The notes under the pieces are model-generated. The model was not told the origin of the DNA. It worked only from the letters and a program-made list of their open reading frames with translations, and searched no databases. A stretch of 64,000 nt of DNA from Oceanospirillum linum. GTDB lineage: Bacteria > Pseudomonadota > Gammaproteobacteria > Pseudomonadales > Halomonadaceae. Within the stretch, counting starts at the first letter, position 1; each line of letters opens with the position of its first letter. The position numbers were made by a program, and so were the translations under genes. Below, one piece after another: positions 1 through 8,736 of this stretch. The DNA lies in contig NZ_FXTS01000001.1 of NCBI RefSeq assembly GCF_900182785.1, positions 124,001 through 188,000 of the forward strand. Direction: 5' to 3'.

Positions 1-31
1 AGACTCACAAACAGGTAATTTAAGAAGACTC

Positions 32-514
32 ATGCAATCGTACGAAGAAGTTCTTGTGGCTATCCGCCAAATTATTCGCGGTATCGATCTACATTCCAGA
101 AAGCTTAATAAAAGCACTGGCCTGACCGGTCCGCAGCTGGTTATTCTGCAGGAACTTGAGAAAGGTGGTGAACACTACACTATCCGTCAGCTGTCTCAAA
201 TGGTGAATCTGAGCCAAGCCACGGTAACCACCATTCTGGATCGTCTTGAAGCTAAGGGACTGGTGGTTCGTCAGCGCAGCACTATCGATAAGCGCAAAGT
301 GCACGTATTGCTGACCGACAAGGGCAACGAACTGTTGAGTGACTCTCCAACAGCCCTGCAGGAAGAGTTTATTACCAAGTTTCAGAGCCTTGAGAGCTGG
401 GAGCAAAACTTACTGCTGTCCTCAGTACAGCGCATTGCCCAGATGATGAATGCTGAAAAACTGGACGCGGCCCCGTATCTGGAAGTCAGCAGCTTCACTC
501 AGGAAAAGAAATAA
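32..514 (+). CDS. MarR-family transcriptional regulator, EctR-like
   Basis: A 160-residue winged-helix DNA-binding regulator. The helix-turn-helix spans about residues 51-80 (QLSQMVNLSQATVTTILD) and the wing follows with the DKRK motif near residue 87, both typical of MarR proteins. The N-terminal helix (VAIRQIIRGIDLHS), TGLTGPQL and the C-terminal NAEKLDAAPYLE segment resemble EctR, the MarR repressor of ectoine synthesis in halophilic gammaproteobacteria; this resemblance is from memory. The ectABC genes are not in this window, although they could lie upstream of base 1. The ATG at 32 is the first in frame. An inverted repeat follows the stop. The MarR assignment is firm; the EctR role is inference. 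Confidence 0.85.
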   Translation: MQSYEEVLVAIRQIIRGIDLHSRKLNKSTGLTGPQLVILQELEKGGEHYTIRQLSQMVNLSQATVTTILDRLEAKGLVVRQRSTIDKRKVHVLLTDKGNELLSDSPTALQEEFITKFQSLESWEQNLLLSSVQRIAQMMNAEKLDAAPYLEVSSFTQEKK

Positions 515-519
515 CAGAA

Positions 520-565
520 TCCCGGTACTTTTCCCTTTCAAGGTGAAGATTAAAAGTACCTGGGA
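520..565 (+). other. Inverted repeat / stem-loop after the marR-like gene
   Basis: Arms 520-532 and 552-565 are complementary apart from one bulged base, with the core GTACTTTT / AAAAGTAC, and the loop can form a further small hairpin (CCTTTCAAGG). It starts six bases after the stop codon of the regulator gene. No U tract follows, so it may stabilise the 3' end or work as an imperfect terminator. Confidence 0.45.
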
Positions 566-720
566 TAATAAAACAAACACCTCAGATAATCGCTCCGATA
601 AAGACGACGCCAACTACAACACTGACCCACAGTGCCACCCCGCCTGTAGATTAGCAGTGCACCTGTAGCCCGCGTCGTTTTTTGTTGCCTCTCTTCAGAT
701 CGATAATACAGGTTGCCGCT

Positions 721-1872
721 ATGGAACAACTTAATGCACCACAGGGCCAGTTCAATCTCAATCGCTTTCCTGTGAAGCCTAAAGACACCTTACGCGCCTG
801 GGATGCAGCCGATGAGTATATCCTGAAGCATCTGGATAATAGCCTGATCGCCACCGACGGCAACATCCTGATCATGAATGACAGCTTTGGCGCACTCAGC
901 ACAGCCCTCGCCCATGCAAAGCCAACTATGCTGAGTGACTCCTACCTGGCGGAGCAAGGTTTAAAGCAGAATCTGGAACAAAATGACATTACCCCAGGTC
1001 AGGTCTGTTTTATCAATAGCCTGCAAACACCAGAAAAACCACTGGATCTGGTACTCATAAAAATTCCGAAAAGCCATGCAATGCTGGAAGAACAGCTACA
1101 CCGTATCCGCCCTTTTATCCGCCCCAGCACCATTATCATCGCCGGCGCAATGAGCAAGATGATTCATACCAACACCCTCAGACTGTTTGAGCGTATCATC
1201 GGCCCGACCAAAACATCTCTGGCGGTCAAAAAGGCCCGCCTGATCTTTTCCGATGTAGAAGAGATGAGTTTGCCGGAGAACCCCTATCCGCTGACGCTGG
1301 ATCTGAAAGGCGAGCAGTTTACCCGTAACCACTATACCCTGAGCAACCACGCCAATGTTTTCTCACGCGAGAGCATGGATATCGGCTCCCGCTTCTTTCT
1401 GCAAACTCTACAGCAGGAAAATATCGCATCTGATGAAGCCTTATCCATTATCGATCTGGGTTGCGGCAACGGTGTTGTCGGTCTTATCGCTGCAGAGCAT
1501 TTCCCTAACGCACACCTGCATTTTGTTGATGAGTCCTATATGGCTGTGGATTCTGCACGCATCAACTTTCAGCGCGCCTTCCCGGAACGGGAAGCCTGCT
1601 TCACCGCTACCGACTGCCTTTCCGGACTTGAAGCCAATAGCGCAGATCTAATTCTGAATAACCCACCCTTCCACCAGCAGAATGTGGTGGGCGACTTTAT
1701 CGCCCAACAGATGTTCAGAGAGTCCAAAAAGGTACTCAAAAAAGGCGGTGCCCTTTGGGTCGTTGGCAACCGACACCTTGGCTATCACACAGCACTCAAG
1801 CGCCTGATGGGTAACTGCACTCTGGTCGCCGGAAATAAGAAGTTTGTGGTACTGAAAGCGGTTAAACGGTGA
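721..1872 (+). CDS. rlmG: 23S rRNA (guanine-N2)-methyltransferase RlmG
   Basis: Class I SAM-dependent methyltransferase that makes m2G1835 in 23S rRNA. The 383-residue length fits E. coli RlmG (378). The N-terminal pseudo-methyltransferase half contains LRAWDAADEY and NDSFGALS. The C-terminal catalytic half has the SAM site DLGCGNGVVGL, the acidic FVDE and the NPPFHQ motif that binds the target base. The end, KKFVVLKAVK, is characteristic of RlmG rather than RsmC. The ATG at 721 is preferred over an in-frame ATG at 682 because it aligns with family N-termini. It appears to be a single gene facing the DUF3124 gene. Confidence 0.93.
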   Translation: MEQLNAPQGQFNLNRFPVKPKDTLRAWDAADEYILKHLDNSLIATDGNILIMNDSFGALSTALAHAKPTMLSDSYLAEQGLKQNLEQNDITPGQVCFINSLQTPEKPLDLVLIKIPKSHAMLEEQLHRIRPFIRPSTIIIAGAMSKMIHTNTLRLFERIIGPTKTSLAVKKARLIFSDVEEMSLPENPYPLTLDLKGEQFTRNHYTLSNHANVFSRESMDIGSRFFLQTLQQENIASDEALSIIDLGCGNGVVGLIAAEHFPNAHLHFVDESYMAVDSARINFQRAFPEREACFTATDCLSGLEANSADLILNNPPFHQQNVVGDFIAQQMFRESKKVLKKGGALWVVGNRHLGYHTALKRLMGNCTLVAGNKKFVVLKAVKR

Positions 1873-1987
1873 TCTATGTAAGTTTTTTCTTACCGTCGTG
1901 AGAGCTGATCCCCTACCTTAAGCTATTCAGTACAATACCTTGTACCACTCAGCCGGTGGCAGGCAGCTCGCTTTTAACTTTTATTTT

Positions 1988-2536
1988 TCACTCACAGGAC
2001 AGCAATTTAACTCCGCGCGAGATAAAGCTCAGCCCTTTTGTACCGCGATAACCCGCCATAACAGCTTCAATCAGCGGTTCCTGGGCACTCTCGTCGGTTG
2101 CCCAGTGCACAATAAAGTTAGCACCCGCGCCACCGGAAAGATCCTGCTGATCGATCACAAAAGAAGCCGTTGCCATGGGTGCTAAAGCAAACCAGCCGCT
2201 GGTCAGGCTCTCCAGTTTTTCACCTCGTGTATCAAAATAATCAACACTCTTTATAATCAATCGCTTATCTGGATTCATATTGCGTACGCTCAGAGTGACC
2301 GCCAGAGGCACCTGAGAGCTCTCTGCAAGATAAATATGAGAGTAGGCCGGAACATATACAGAGCAATCACGGGTAGCTTTTACCTCCTGCGGCTGCACGC
2401 TGTAAAAATGACTTCCTTTACCAGGACTCTTACGCACTTGTTCGCTATAAGCGGGTTGTGCCAATGCAAGAAGAAGCCCTGCCAACGCAATACTTCTGCC
2501 ACATAATCCAGACCTGAGCATAAAACCTGTCATCAC
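1988..2536 (-). CDS. DUF3124 domain secreted protein
   Basis: A 182-residue exported protein of unknown function. The N-terminus has a Sec signal peptide (basic MLRSGLCGR, hydrophobic SIALAGLLLALAQ, cleavage near AYS-EQ). The rest matches the DUF3124 pattern: VYVPAYSHIY, LAVTLSVRN, IIKSVDYFDTRG and ANFIVHWATD. The ATG at 2536 is preceded by AGAGGA at a normal distance. It converges on rlmG across a 115-base gap with no clear terminator. There is no lipobox cysteine, so a soluble periplasmic location is likely. Confidence 0.75.
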   Translation of the reverse strand: MMTGFMLRSGLCGRSIALAGLLLALAQPAYSEQVRKSPGKGSHFYSVQPQEVKATRDCSVYVPAYSHIYLAESSQVPLAVTLSVRNMNPDKRLIIKSVDYFDTRGEKLESLTSGWFALAPMATASFVIDQQDLSGGAGANFIVHWATDESAQEPLIEAVMAGYRGTKGLSFISRGVKLLSCE

Positions 2537-2630
2537 ATTATCCTCTTTCCTTGTATATCGTTAGCGGATTATACCCGCTCGCCGGACACAACATCCATCA
2601 GGCAGAACAACCCGCCTTTTCTGCAGGCAT

Positions 2631-2660
2631 AAAAAAACCGGCCCCGAGGAAGGGGCCGGC
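2631..2660 (-). terminator. Rho-independent terminator, minus strand
   Basis: A GC-rich stem CCGGCCCC (2638-2645) / GGGGCCGG (2652-2659) is followed on the minus strand by seven U residues. It lies about 160 bases after the fadA stop codon and probably ends the fadBA transcript. Confidence 0.8.
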
Positions 2661-2821
2661 ACTTCTAAGTAAAATATTGCGTCCATTGGCTCAGTCTTGG
2701 ACCCAACGCAGAAGTTTAAAATGTGCAGGTGCCACTAGCTTTTAACTAAAATATTAGCAAAAAGTGCTATATAGGCAGGCGTACAGGCTCAGTTGTACGC
2801 CAGTCAATCCGAGTGACTGGA

Positions 2822-3997
2822 TCACAGTCTCTCGAATACGGTTGCCACGCCCTGACCCATGCCGATACACATGGTCGCCAGGCCGAGGGTTCCACCTTTC
2901 TGCTCCATAACATTCAGCAGAGTGGTAGAGATACGGGTACCGGAGCAACCCAGAGGGTGACCCAGTGCGATTGCACCGCCGTTCAGGTTCACTTTCTCGT
3001 CAACCTTATCCAGCAATTGCAGATCTTTCAGTACAGGAATCGCCTGAGCTGCGAAGGCTTCATTCAGCTCAACGTAATCGATATCATCGATCGTCAGGCC
3101 CGCTGCTTTCAGTGCTTTCTGGGACGCAGGTACAGGGCCATAACCCATAATGGATGGATCACAACCAGCCACACCCATGGAACGAATCTTAGCGATTGGC
3201 GTCAGACCCAATTCCTGTGCACGCTGCGCAGACATCACCAGCATACCGGAGGCTCCCACAGACAGTGCTGAAGACTGGCCTGCCGTTACGGTGCCATTGC
3301 GCGGATCAAATACAGGGCGCAGAGCCGCCAGGCTCTCCATAGAGGTCTCAGGGCGGATCACTTCATCATAGGTCACCAGCTTACGGAAACCTTCGGCATC
3401 ATGGCCTTCAATACCGATAATCTCGTTATCAAAGCGGCCTGCCTGTGCTGCCTCATACGCCAGGCGATGGGAGCGTACACCCAGAGCATCCTGGTCTTCA
3501 CGGCTGACACCATGCATCTTGCCCAGCATCTCAGCGGTCAGTCCCATCATCATGGCGGCTTTAGCTGCGTACTTGGATGCAGATGGATTAACATCAACAC
3601 CATGCATCATGTCCACATGACCCATGTGCTCAACACCACCGACCATATAAACACTACCCAGGCCAGCCTGGATGTTAGCCACTGCAATATGCAGTGCTGA
3701 CATAGAAGAACCACACAGACGGTTTACAGTTTGTGCCGGTACTGTTTTAGGAATACGGGTCAGGATAGAGGCGTTACGAGCAATATCGTAGCCCTGCTCC
3801 AACGTCTGGTTAACACAACCCCAAACGATGTCATCGATCTCAACCGGGTCCAGTGCGGTGTTACGGTCCAGCAGACCAGTCATCACAGCAGCGGACAGTT
3901 CTTCAGCTCGAACATTGCGGAAAGCACCGTTTTTCGCTTTCGCCATGGCGCTACGGGCGCCATCTACAATTACTGCATCACGAGGATTCAGGCTCAT
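2822..3997 (-). CDS. fadA: 3-ketoacyl-CoA thiolase FadA
   Basis: The beta-subunit of the fatty acid oxidation complex, which cleaves 3-ketoacyl-CoA with CoA to acetyl-CoA and a shortened acyl-CoA. It has 391 residues against 387 in E. coli. The nucleophilic cysteine is in NRLCGSSM (Cys95). The later active-site motifs are NEAFAAQA, GGAIALGHPLGCSG and the C-terminal TMCIGMGQG. The start ATG at 3997 has a TAGGAGA ribosome site. It lies 101 bases downstream of fadB and is co-transcribed with it; the gap contains a long hairpin. Confidence 0.96.
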   Translation of the reverse strand: MSLNPRDAVIVDGARSAMAKAKNGAFRNVRAEELSAAVMTGLLDRNTALDPVEIDDIVWGCVNQTLEQGYDIARNASILTRIPKTVPAQTVNRLCGSSMSALHIAVANIQAGLGSVYMVGGVEHMGHVDMMHGVDVNPSASKYAAKAAMMMGLTAEMLGKMHGVSREDQDALGVRSHRLAYEAAQAGRFDNEIIGIEGHDAEGFRKLVTYDEVIRPETSMESLAALRPVFDPRNGTVTAGQSSALSVGASGMLVMSAQRAQELGLTPIAKIRSMGVAGCDPSIMGYGPVPASQKALKAAGLTIDDIDYVELNEAFAAQAIPVLKDLQLLDKVDEKVNLNGGAIALGHPLGCSGTRISTTLLNVMEQKGGTLGLATMCIGMGQGVATVFERL

Positions 3998-4024
3998 GAT
4001 CTTCTCCTAATTTTTTGTTCTGGT

Positions 4025-4064
4025 TCCGGCTGAAGCAGATGTAATAGTCTGCATACCAGCCGGA
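4025..4064 (-). other. Intercistronic stem-loop between fadB and fadA
   Basis: A nested hairpin: outer arms TCCGGCTG (4025-4032) and CAGCCGGA (4057-4064), inner arms GCAGA (4035-4039) and TCTGC (4048-4052). There is no U tract. An mRNA stability or processing element inside the fadBA transcript is the likely role; this is inference. Confidence 0.5.
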
Positions 4065-4098
4065 CATCGCGGTTCAGTTACACTGATTCAGGCAAAGC

Positions 4099-6246
4099 TT
4101 AAAAGTAAGTCTTACCTTCAGCCGCCATCGCACGCATCTTCTCAGTCGGCTGGTACAGAGGACCCAGCTCTTCGGCGTACTTGTCAGCCATCGCACAGAA
4201 GGCTTCAAGGCCGATGCTGTCGATATAGCGCAGCGCACCACCACGGAATGGAGGGAAACCAATACCGAAGATCAGACCCATATCTGCTTCAGACGCTGTT
4301 TCTACAATGCCATCTTCCAGACAACGAACTGTCTCAATACACAGAGGAATCATCATGCGCTCAATGATCGCTTCGTCAGTCAGTTCACGGTTATCCTGAA
4401 CCAGAGGTTTCAGCAGTTCGTAAGCGGTCTCATCCACCACTTTCTTCGCACGACCTTTACGATCTTCTTCGTAAGCGTAGAAGCCCAGCTTATTTTTCTG
4501 ACCCAGGCGCTCAGCTTTGTACATCACGTTCAGAGCGGTTGTTCCTTCACGGGCCATACGATCCGGGAAGCCCGCTGCCATTACATTGTTAGCATGCTCA
4601 GCGGTATCCATACCCACAACATCCAGCAGGTATGCAGGCCCCATAGGCCAGCCAAACTTCTCCATAACCTTATCAACGCGCTGGAAGTCAGCACCGTGTT
4701 CGATCAGGCTCATAAAGCCACCGAAGTAAGGGAACAGAATACGGTTTACCAGGAAGCCCGGGCAGTCGTTCACCACAACAGGGGTCTTGCCCATTTTCTT
4801 AGCGTAAGCAACGGTAGCTGCAATCGCTTTCTCACTGGTTTTCTCACCGCGAATCACCTCAACCAGCGGCATCTTATGTACCGGGTTAAAGAAGTGCATA
4901 CCGCAGAAATTTTCCGGGCGCTTCAGATTCTCTGCCAGAGAGGTAATCGAGATCGTAGAAGTATTAGACGTCAGGATGGTATCTTCAGACACCTGACCTT
5001 CCAGCTCGGCCAGAACCGCACCTTTAACTTTAGGGTTCTCAACAACAGCTTCTACCACCAGATCTACATCACCGAAGTCGCCATAGCTCAGAGTCGGGCG
5101 AATCGCATTCAGGGCATCCGCCATCTGTGCCGGCGTCATACGCTTACGCTCAACACGCTTAGCCAACAGCTTTTTAGCTTCATCAAGACCCAACTGCAGT
5201 GCTGGCTCATTGATATCCTTCATCATAATCGGCGTACCCTTGTACGCAGACTGATAAGCGATACCACCGCCCATAATACCGGCACCCAATACCGCAGCCT
5301 TATTTACAGGCTGAGCATCTTTTTCATACGCGCCAGACTTCTTCTTCAGCAGCTGATCATTCAGGAACAGCCCCACCAGGCTGTTAGCCACTGGCGTACG
5401 CGCCATGCGGGCAAAACTTTTCGCTTCTGCTTTTTGTGCTTTCTCACGACCTTCAGAAGCACCTTTCTGCATGCTCTTGATCGCTTCAATCGGTGCAGGG
5501 TAGTGAGGCCCCGCCTGACCGGCAACAAAGCCTTTCGCCGTTTCGAAAGACATCATGGATTCGATCATATTCAGCTTCAGCGGCTCCAGTTTTTCCTGAC
5601 GCTTCGCCTGCCAGTTCAGCTTACCGGCACTCGCTTCTTTGATCAGATCAATCGCCGCTGCGTCCAGCTTCTCTGGTGCAACAACTGCATCCAGCGCGCC
5701 TTCTTTCAGGGCTGCTTCCGCTTTTTTCTCTTTAGTGGCGCAGATCCATTCGATGGCGTTGTCGTTACCGATAATACGTGGCAAACGAACCGTACCACCC
5801 CACCCCGGGATGATACCCAGCTTAACTTCCGGCAAACCTACGCGAGCAGCCGTTGAGCCGACACGGTAATCCGTGGTCAGACAGATCTCAAAACCACCGC
5901 CCAGTGCAATGCCGTTGATTGCAGTAACGGTTGGGTACGGCAGATCTTCAACGCGGTTAAAGATCTGATGTACCGCCATATTCATCTCAATCAGCTCTTC
6001 TTCAGACTGACCGAAAGCATCGTGGAATTCAGTGATATCAGCACCCACGATAAAGACGTCTTTGGCACTGCGAATCACCAGACCTTTAATGCCCTCAGCC
6101 TTAACCAGAGCCTGAGTCGCATCATCCAGTTCCTGAATCGTCACCTTGTTGAATTTGTTGACGGATTCACCCTGCAGATCAAAGGTCAGCTCAGCAATAC
6201 CGCCTTCAATCTCTTTTACCGTGATGGCTTTACCTGCGTAAATCAT
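4099..6246 (-). CDS. fadB: Multifunctional fatty acid oxidation complex alpha subunit FadB
   Basis: A bifunctional enoyl-CoA hydratase / 3-hydroxyacyl-CoA dehydrogenase of 715 residues, close to E. coli FadB (729). Residues 1 to about 190 are the crotonase domain, with catalytic Glu120 (GGGFE) and Glu140 (GLPEVKLG). The NAD-binding dehydrogenase part begins with AVLGAGIMGGGIAY near residue 320 and includes HFFNPVHKMPLVEV and NDCPGFLVNR. The C-terminal domain ends in GKTYF. The ATG at 6246 has GGGGAG eight bases upstream. With FadA it forms the alpha2beta2 complex; the upstream region carries candidate operator sequences. Confidence 0.96.
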   Translation of the reverse strand: MIYAGKAITVKEIEGGIAELTFDLQGESVNKFNKVTIQELDDATQALVKAEGIKGLVIRSAKDVFIVGADITEFHDAFGQSEEELIEMNMAVHQIFNRVEDLPYPTVTAINGIALGGGFEICLTTDYRVGSTAARVGLPEVKLGIIPGWGGTVRLPRIIGNDNAIEWICATKEKKAEAALKEGALDAVVAPEKLDAAAIDLIKEASAGKLNWQAKRQEKLEPLKLNMIESMMSFETAKGFVAGQAGPHYPAPIEAIKSMQKGASEGREKAQKAEAKSFARMARTPVANSLVGLFLNDQLLKKKSGAYEKDAQPVNKAAVLGAGIMGGGIAYQSAYKGTPIMMKDINEPALQLGLDEAKKLLAKRVERKRMTPAQMADALNAIRPTLSYGDFGDVDLVVEAVVENPKVKGAVLAELEGQVSEDTILTSNTSTISITSLAENLKRPENFCGMHFFNPVHKMPLVEVIRGEKTSEKAIAATVAYAKKMGKTPVVVNDCPGFLVNRILFPYFGGFMSLIEHGADFQRVDKVMEKFGWPMGPAYLLDVVGMDTAEHANNVMAAGFPDRMAREGTTALNVMYKAERLGQKNKLGFYAYEEDRKGRAKKVVDETAYELLKPLVQDNRELTDEAIIERMMIPLCIETVRCLEDGIVETASEADMGLIFGIGFPPFRGGALRYIDSIGLEAFCAMADKYAEELGPLYQPTEKMRAMAAEGKTYF

Positions 6247-6281
6247 CCACTGCTCTCCCCATTGGGTCTTGGTTCTTTTCC

Positions 6282-6327
6282 TCAGCTGACGACTTAATCC
6301 TTATTGTTGTGATTGCGCGTCAGCTGA
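6282..6327 (-). other. Perfect 10-bp inverted repeat in the fadB leader
   Basis: TCAGCTGACG (6282-6291) and CGTCAGCTGA (6318-6327) are perfect reverse complements separated by 26 bases, lying 36-81 bases upstream of the fadB start. It could be a protein operator or an mRNA leader hairpin. Which one cannot be told from the sequence. Confidence 0.45.
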
Positions 6328-6361
6328 AGCCAGTTGTTCTGCTGTATGAGGTTCGGATTAC

Positions 6362-6416
6362 TGAAACAGAGTTTTTTCAAATCATGTTTCATACAAATAT
6401 TTCATACAACCGTTTG
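6362..6416 (-). promoter_or_regulatory. Candidate fatty-acid regulator (PsrA-type) operator cluster upstream of fadB
   Basis: On the minus strand, 6416-6403 reads CAAAC-GGTT-GTATG, one base off the PsrA pattern [G/C]AAAC-N(2-4)-GTTT[G/C]. Next to it TTTCATACAA occurs twice with a 13-base period (6387 and 6400), and TGAAACA / TGTTTCA flank 6362-6391. A TTGACA on the minus strand (6456-6451) could belong to the promoter. The PsrA consensus is recalled from Pseudomonas, so this is a hypothesis. Confidence 0.35.
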
Positions 6417-6630
6417 AATATGGAATTACAATGCGTCAAAAATGGAAAACTGTCAAACCCTTTATAGGTTAAAAAATCACTTTTAGCGCGACCTTGGAGT
6501 CATCAATGCAGGACACAGAGCACAGAATTATCCCTGTTTGCGTTTAAAACCAATAAAAAGGCGTGAGACATGACCAACAAAAAGCGGAAAGAAGAGGGCG
6601 GAACGGGAAACAGAAACGACAGGCATAAAA

Positions 6631-6658
6631 AAACCCGCTTTCCGTAGAAAGCGGGTTT
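6631..6658 (-). terminator. Rho-independent terminator after tRNA-Asn
   Basis: Stem CCCGCTTTC (6634-6642) / GAAAGCGGG (6647-6655), tetraloop CGTA, flanked by A-runs and T-runs on both sides, so it can act in both directions. It lies nine bases after the tRNA 3' end on the minus strand. Confidence 0.85.
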
Positions 6659-6666
6659 TTCGAATT

Positions 6667-6742
6667 TGGCTCCCCGAGCAGGACTCGAACCTGCGACCAA
6701 TAGATTAACAGTCTACTGCTCTACCAACTGAGCTATCAGGGA
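6667..6742 (-). tRNA. tRNA-Asn (anticodon GTT)
   Basis: A 76-nucleotide cloverleaf on the minus strand with encoded CCA. Acceptor arms TCCCTGA and TCGGGGA pair with one G-U. The anticodon loop CTGTTAA carries GTT, and the T loop is TTCGAGT. A terminator follows directly. Confidence 0.97.
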
Positions 6743-6869
6743 TCTCTCTGTTCAAGAGATGGGAGGCATTATATCCCTATCCTCATGAATTACAAGCATT
6801 TATTTAAAAAAATTTTAATTCCTTCCAGCATCCTTGTCATTAGGCGGTTTCTGATCATCTTTCACATAT

Positions 6870-6907
6870 TGCTGTATATACAAACAATACTGTATATTTA
6901 ACCAATA
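6870..6907 (+). promoter_or_regulatory. Candidate tandem LexA (SOS) boxes upstream of umuD
   Basis: Two overlapping-phase sites begin CTGTATAT: 6872-6887 reads CTGT-N8-ACAA and 6890-6905 reads CTGT-N8-CCAA, against the gammaproteobacterial consensus CTGT-N8-ACAG. They lie 45-80 bases before the umuD start, where an SOS operator is expected. The right halves are imperfect, so regulation by LexA is likely but not certain. Confidence 0.5.
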
Positions 6908-6949
6908 CAAAGAGCTTTCTTATCACCATCACCAAAACCGAGGTCAACC

Positions 6950-7381
6950 ATGTCTCTGCATTCGATCCAGCCTGTGGGCATTGCGGGCTCAAACTGTCAA
7001 ATTCCCGTAGCAAACAGTCGCGTATCAGCAGGTTTTCCTTCCCCTGCAGATGACTACGTTGAACGCCATCTCGACCTGAATGACAAGCTGATCCGTCATC
7101 CTTCCGCTACGTTTCTGATGAAGGTTGAAGGCGACTCTATGATCAATGCAGGTATGCAGAATGGTGATCTGTTGATTGTGGATCGCGCCATCCAGCCCGC
7201 TCCGGGGAAAATAGTGATCGCCGCCGTCAATGGCGAGCTCACGGTAAAACGCCTGGCACTGCATCAGGGTTGCTACTGGCTTCAGCCGGAAAACCCGAAA
7301 TACCAGGCTATTCCATTGAATGAGTCCAACGACTGCTTTATATGGGGCGTGGTATCTCACATTATTCATCAATGCGCCTGA
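6950..7381 (+). CDS. umuD: UmuD, self-cleaving DNA polymerase V accessory subunit
   Basis: A LexA-like S24 peptidase of 143 residues (E. coli UmuD 139). RecA-stimulated autocleavage would fall at Ala27-Gly28 in SAGFPSP; E. coli uses Cys-Gly at the same place. The catalytic dyad is Ser63 (GDSM) and Lys100 (LTVKRL), 37 residues apart as in E. coli. Cleaved UmuD' binds UmuC to form the translesion polymerase Pol V. It sits ten bases upstream of umuC in one operon behind candidate SOS boxes. Confidence 0.95.
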   Translation: MSLHSIQPVGIAGSNCQIPVANSRVSAGFPSPADDYVERHLDLNDKLIRHPSATFLMKVEGDSMINAGMQNGDLLIVDRAIQPAPGKIVIAAVNGELTVKRLALHQGCYWLQPENPKYQAIPLNESNDCFIWGVVSHIIHQCA

Positions 7382-7390
7382 TACTCGGTT

Positions 7391-8719
7391 ATGAACCCTG
7401 AAAAAACCGGGCAAGTCCCACACCCAGCCAAACCCCTGATCGCACTGGTGGACTGTAATAACTTTTATGCCAGCTGCGAGCGTATCTTTGAGCCTGCACT
7501 TTATGGCAAACCAATTGGGGTTCTTTCCAATAACGATGGCTGTATTATCGCCCGCTCCAATGAGCTGAAAGCCCTGAATATCGAGATGGGAGCTCCCGCC
7601 TTTCAGGTTTATCCTCTCGTTAAGCGACTGGGCATCACTCTTCGCTCATCGAACTATGCGCTATACGGGGATATGTCAGCCCGTGTGATGCAGGTACTGA
7701 CGGAACTAAGCCCCAGCGTTGAGCGCTACTCCATCGACGAGGCTTTTGTTGACCTCAGCGGCATGGAAGAGCAAAGCATCGCTTTTTGTCAGCAACTGGC
7801 CGCAACGGTTCCCCGTTATACCGGCATTCCGGTTTCTGTAGGTGCGGCCCCCAGCAAAACATTGGCGAAGATCGCCAACCATCTTGCTAAAAAACAGCCC
7901 GGCAGAAATAGCGTTTGCGTCTTTCAGGAAGCCGATGATGTCGAGCTACTTCAATGGCTGAAAAAGCTTCCCGTGGAAGAGATCTGGGGAATAGGCAAGC
8001 GTCTGGGACAAAAGCTGCGCCTTAGAGGCATAGAGACTGCAATGGATCTTCGTGAGGCAAACCCCCAACAACTGAAGAAAAACTTCAGCGTTCTGGTGGC
8101 CAGAACCCAGATGGAGCTTCAGGGTACACCCTGTATCCACCTGGATGAAGCACCGGAACCCAAACAAAGTATTATGTGCTCACGCTCATTCAGCACATCG
8201 ACCAACAGTCTGAATGACCTGAAAGCGGCTATTCGGTTTCATTGCCAAAATGCCTGCGAAAAATTGCGCGGGCAGAATAGCCTGACTCAGGCGGTGCTGG
8301 TAACCGTACGCTCCCGCTCAGAACGTTTTAAGGGGCGCGCCTACGACGCCTCAGCCATCGCACTACCCCAGGCTACCGATGATACCCAACAGATTCTGCA
8401 CACGGCTCAAACGCAGCTGGAAGCAATCTATCAACCAGGCGTGCGCTACCATAAAGCAGGCATCATGCTACTGGATCTGATTCCGTGGCGCCCGATGCAA
8501 CTGGGTCTACTGGAAAGCGAGCAATCTGCTCTTAAAGAGAAGGGCGGGAAAACACAAAAACTGATGCAAACATTGGATCAGTTAAACCATAAGATGGGAC
8601 GTCATACTGTGGCCTTCGGCCTACCAGTGGAAGATGCACGCTGGCAGATGAAGATGGCCCACCGCTCACCTCGCTATACCACCTGCTGGAGTGAAATCCC
8701 CAAGGCAAAAGCCTGCTGA
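7391..8719 (+). CDS. umuC: UmuC, Y-family translesion DNA polymerase V catalytic subunit
   Basis: A 442-residue Y-family polymerase, slightly longer than E. coli UmuC (422) because of about 15 extra N-terminal residues. Catalytic acidic residues lie in ALVDCNNFYAS and in YSIDEAFVDL. VLSNNDGCIIARS and the helix-hairpin-helix GIGKRLGQKLRLRGI are also present. The little-finger domain starts around residue 250. It inserts nucleotides opposite lesions when bound to UmuD'. It is co-transcribed with umuD and ends 17 bases before a convergent orphan gene. Confidence 0.95.
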   Translation: MNPEKTGQVPHPAKPLIALVDCNNFYASCERIFEPALYGKPIGVLSNNDGCIIARSNELKALNIEMGAPAFQVYPLVKRLGITLRSSNYALYGDMSARVMQVLTELSPSVERYSIDEAFVDLSGMEEQSIAFCQQLAATVPRYTGIPVSVGAAPSKTLAKIANHLAKKQPGRNSVCVFQEADDVELLQWLKKLPVEEIWGIGKRLGQKLRLRGIETAMDLREANPQQLKKNFSVLVARTQMELQGTPCIHLDEAPEPKQSIMCSRSFSTSTNSLNDLKAAIRFHCQNACEKLRGQNSLTQAVLVTVRSRSERFKGRAYDASAIALPQATDDTQQILHTAQTQLEAIYQPGVRYHKAGIMLLDLIPWRPMQLGLLESEQSALKEKGGKTQKLMQTLDQLNHKMGRHTVAFGLPVEDARWQMKMAHRSPRYTTCWSEIPKAKAC

Positions 8720-8736
8720 AAAGACCAGCCCCTCAG

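Noticed and set aside
4594..5856. A 420-residue plus-strand frame opposite fadB
   Set aside because: It mirrors a strongly conserved gene and has a His/Gln/Arg-rich, low-quality composition without a recognisable domain.
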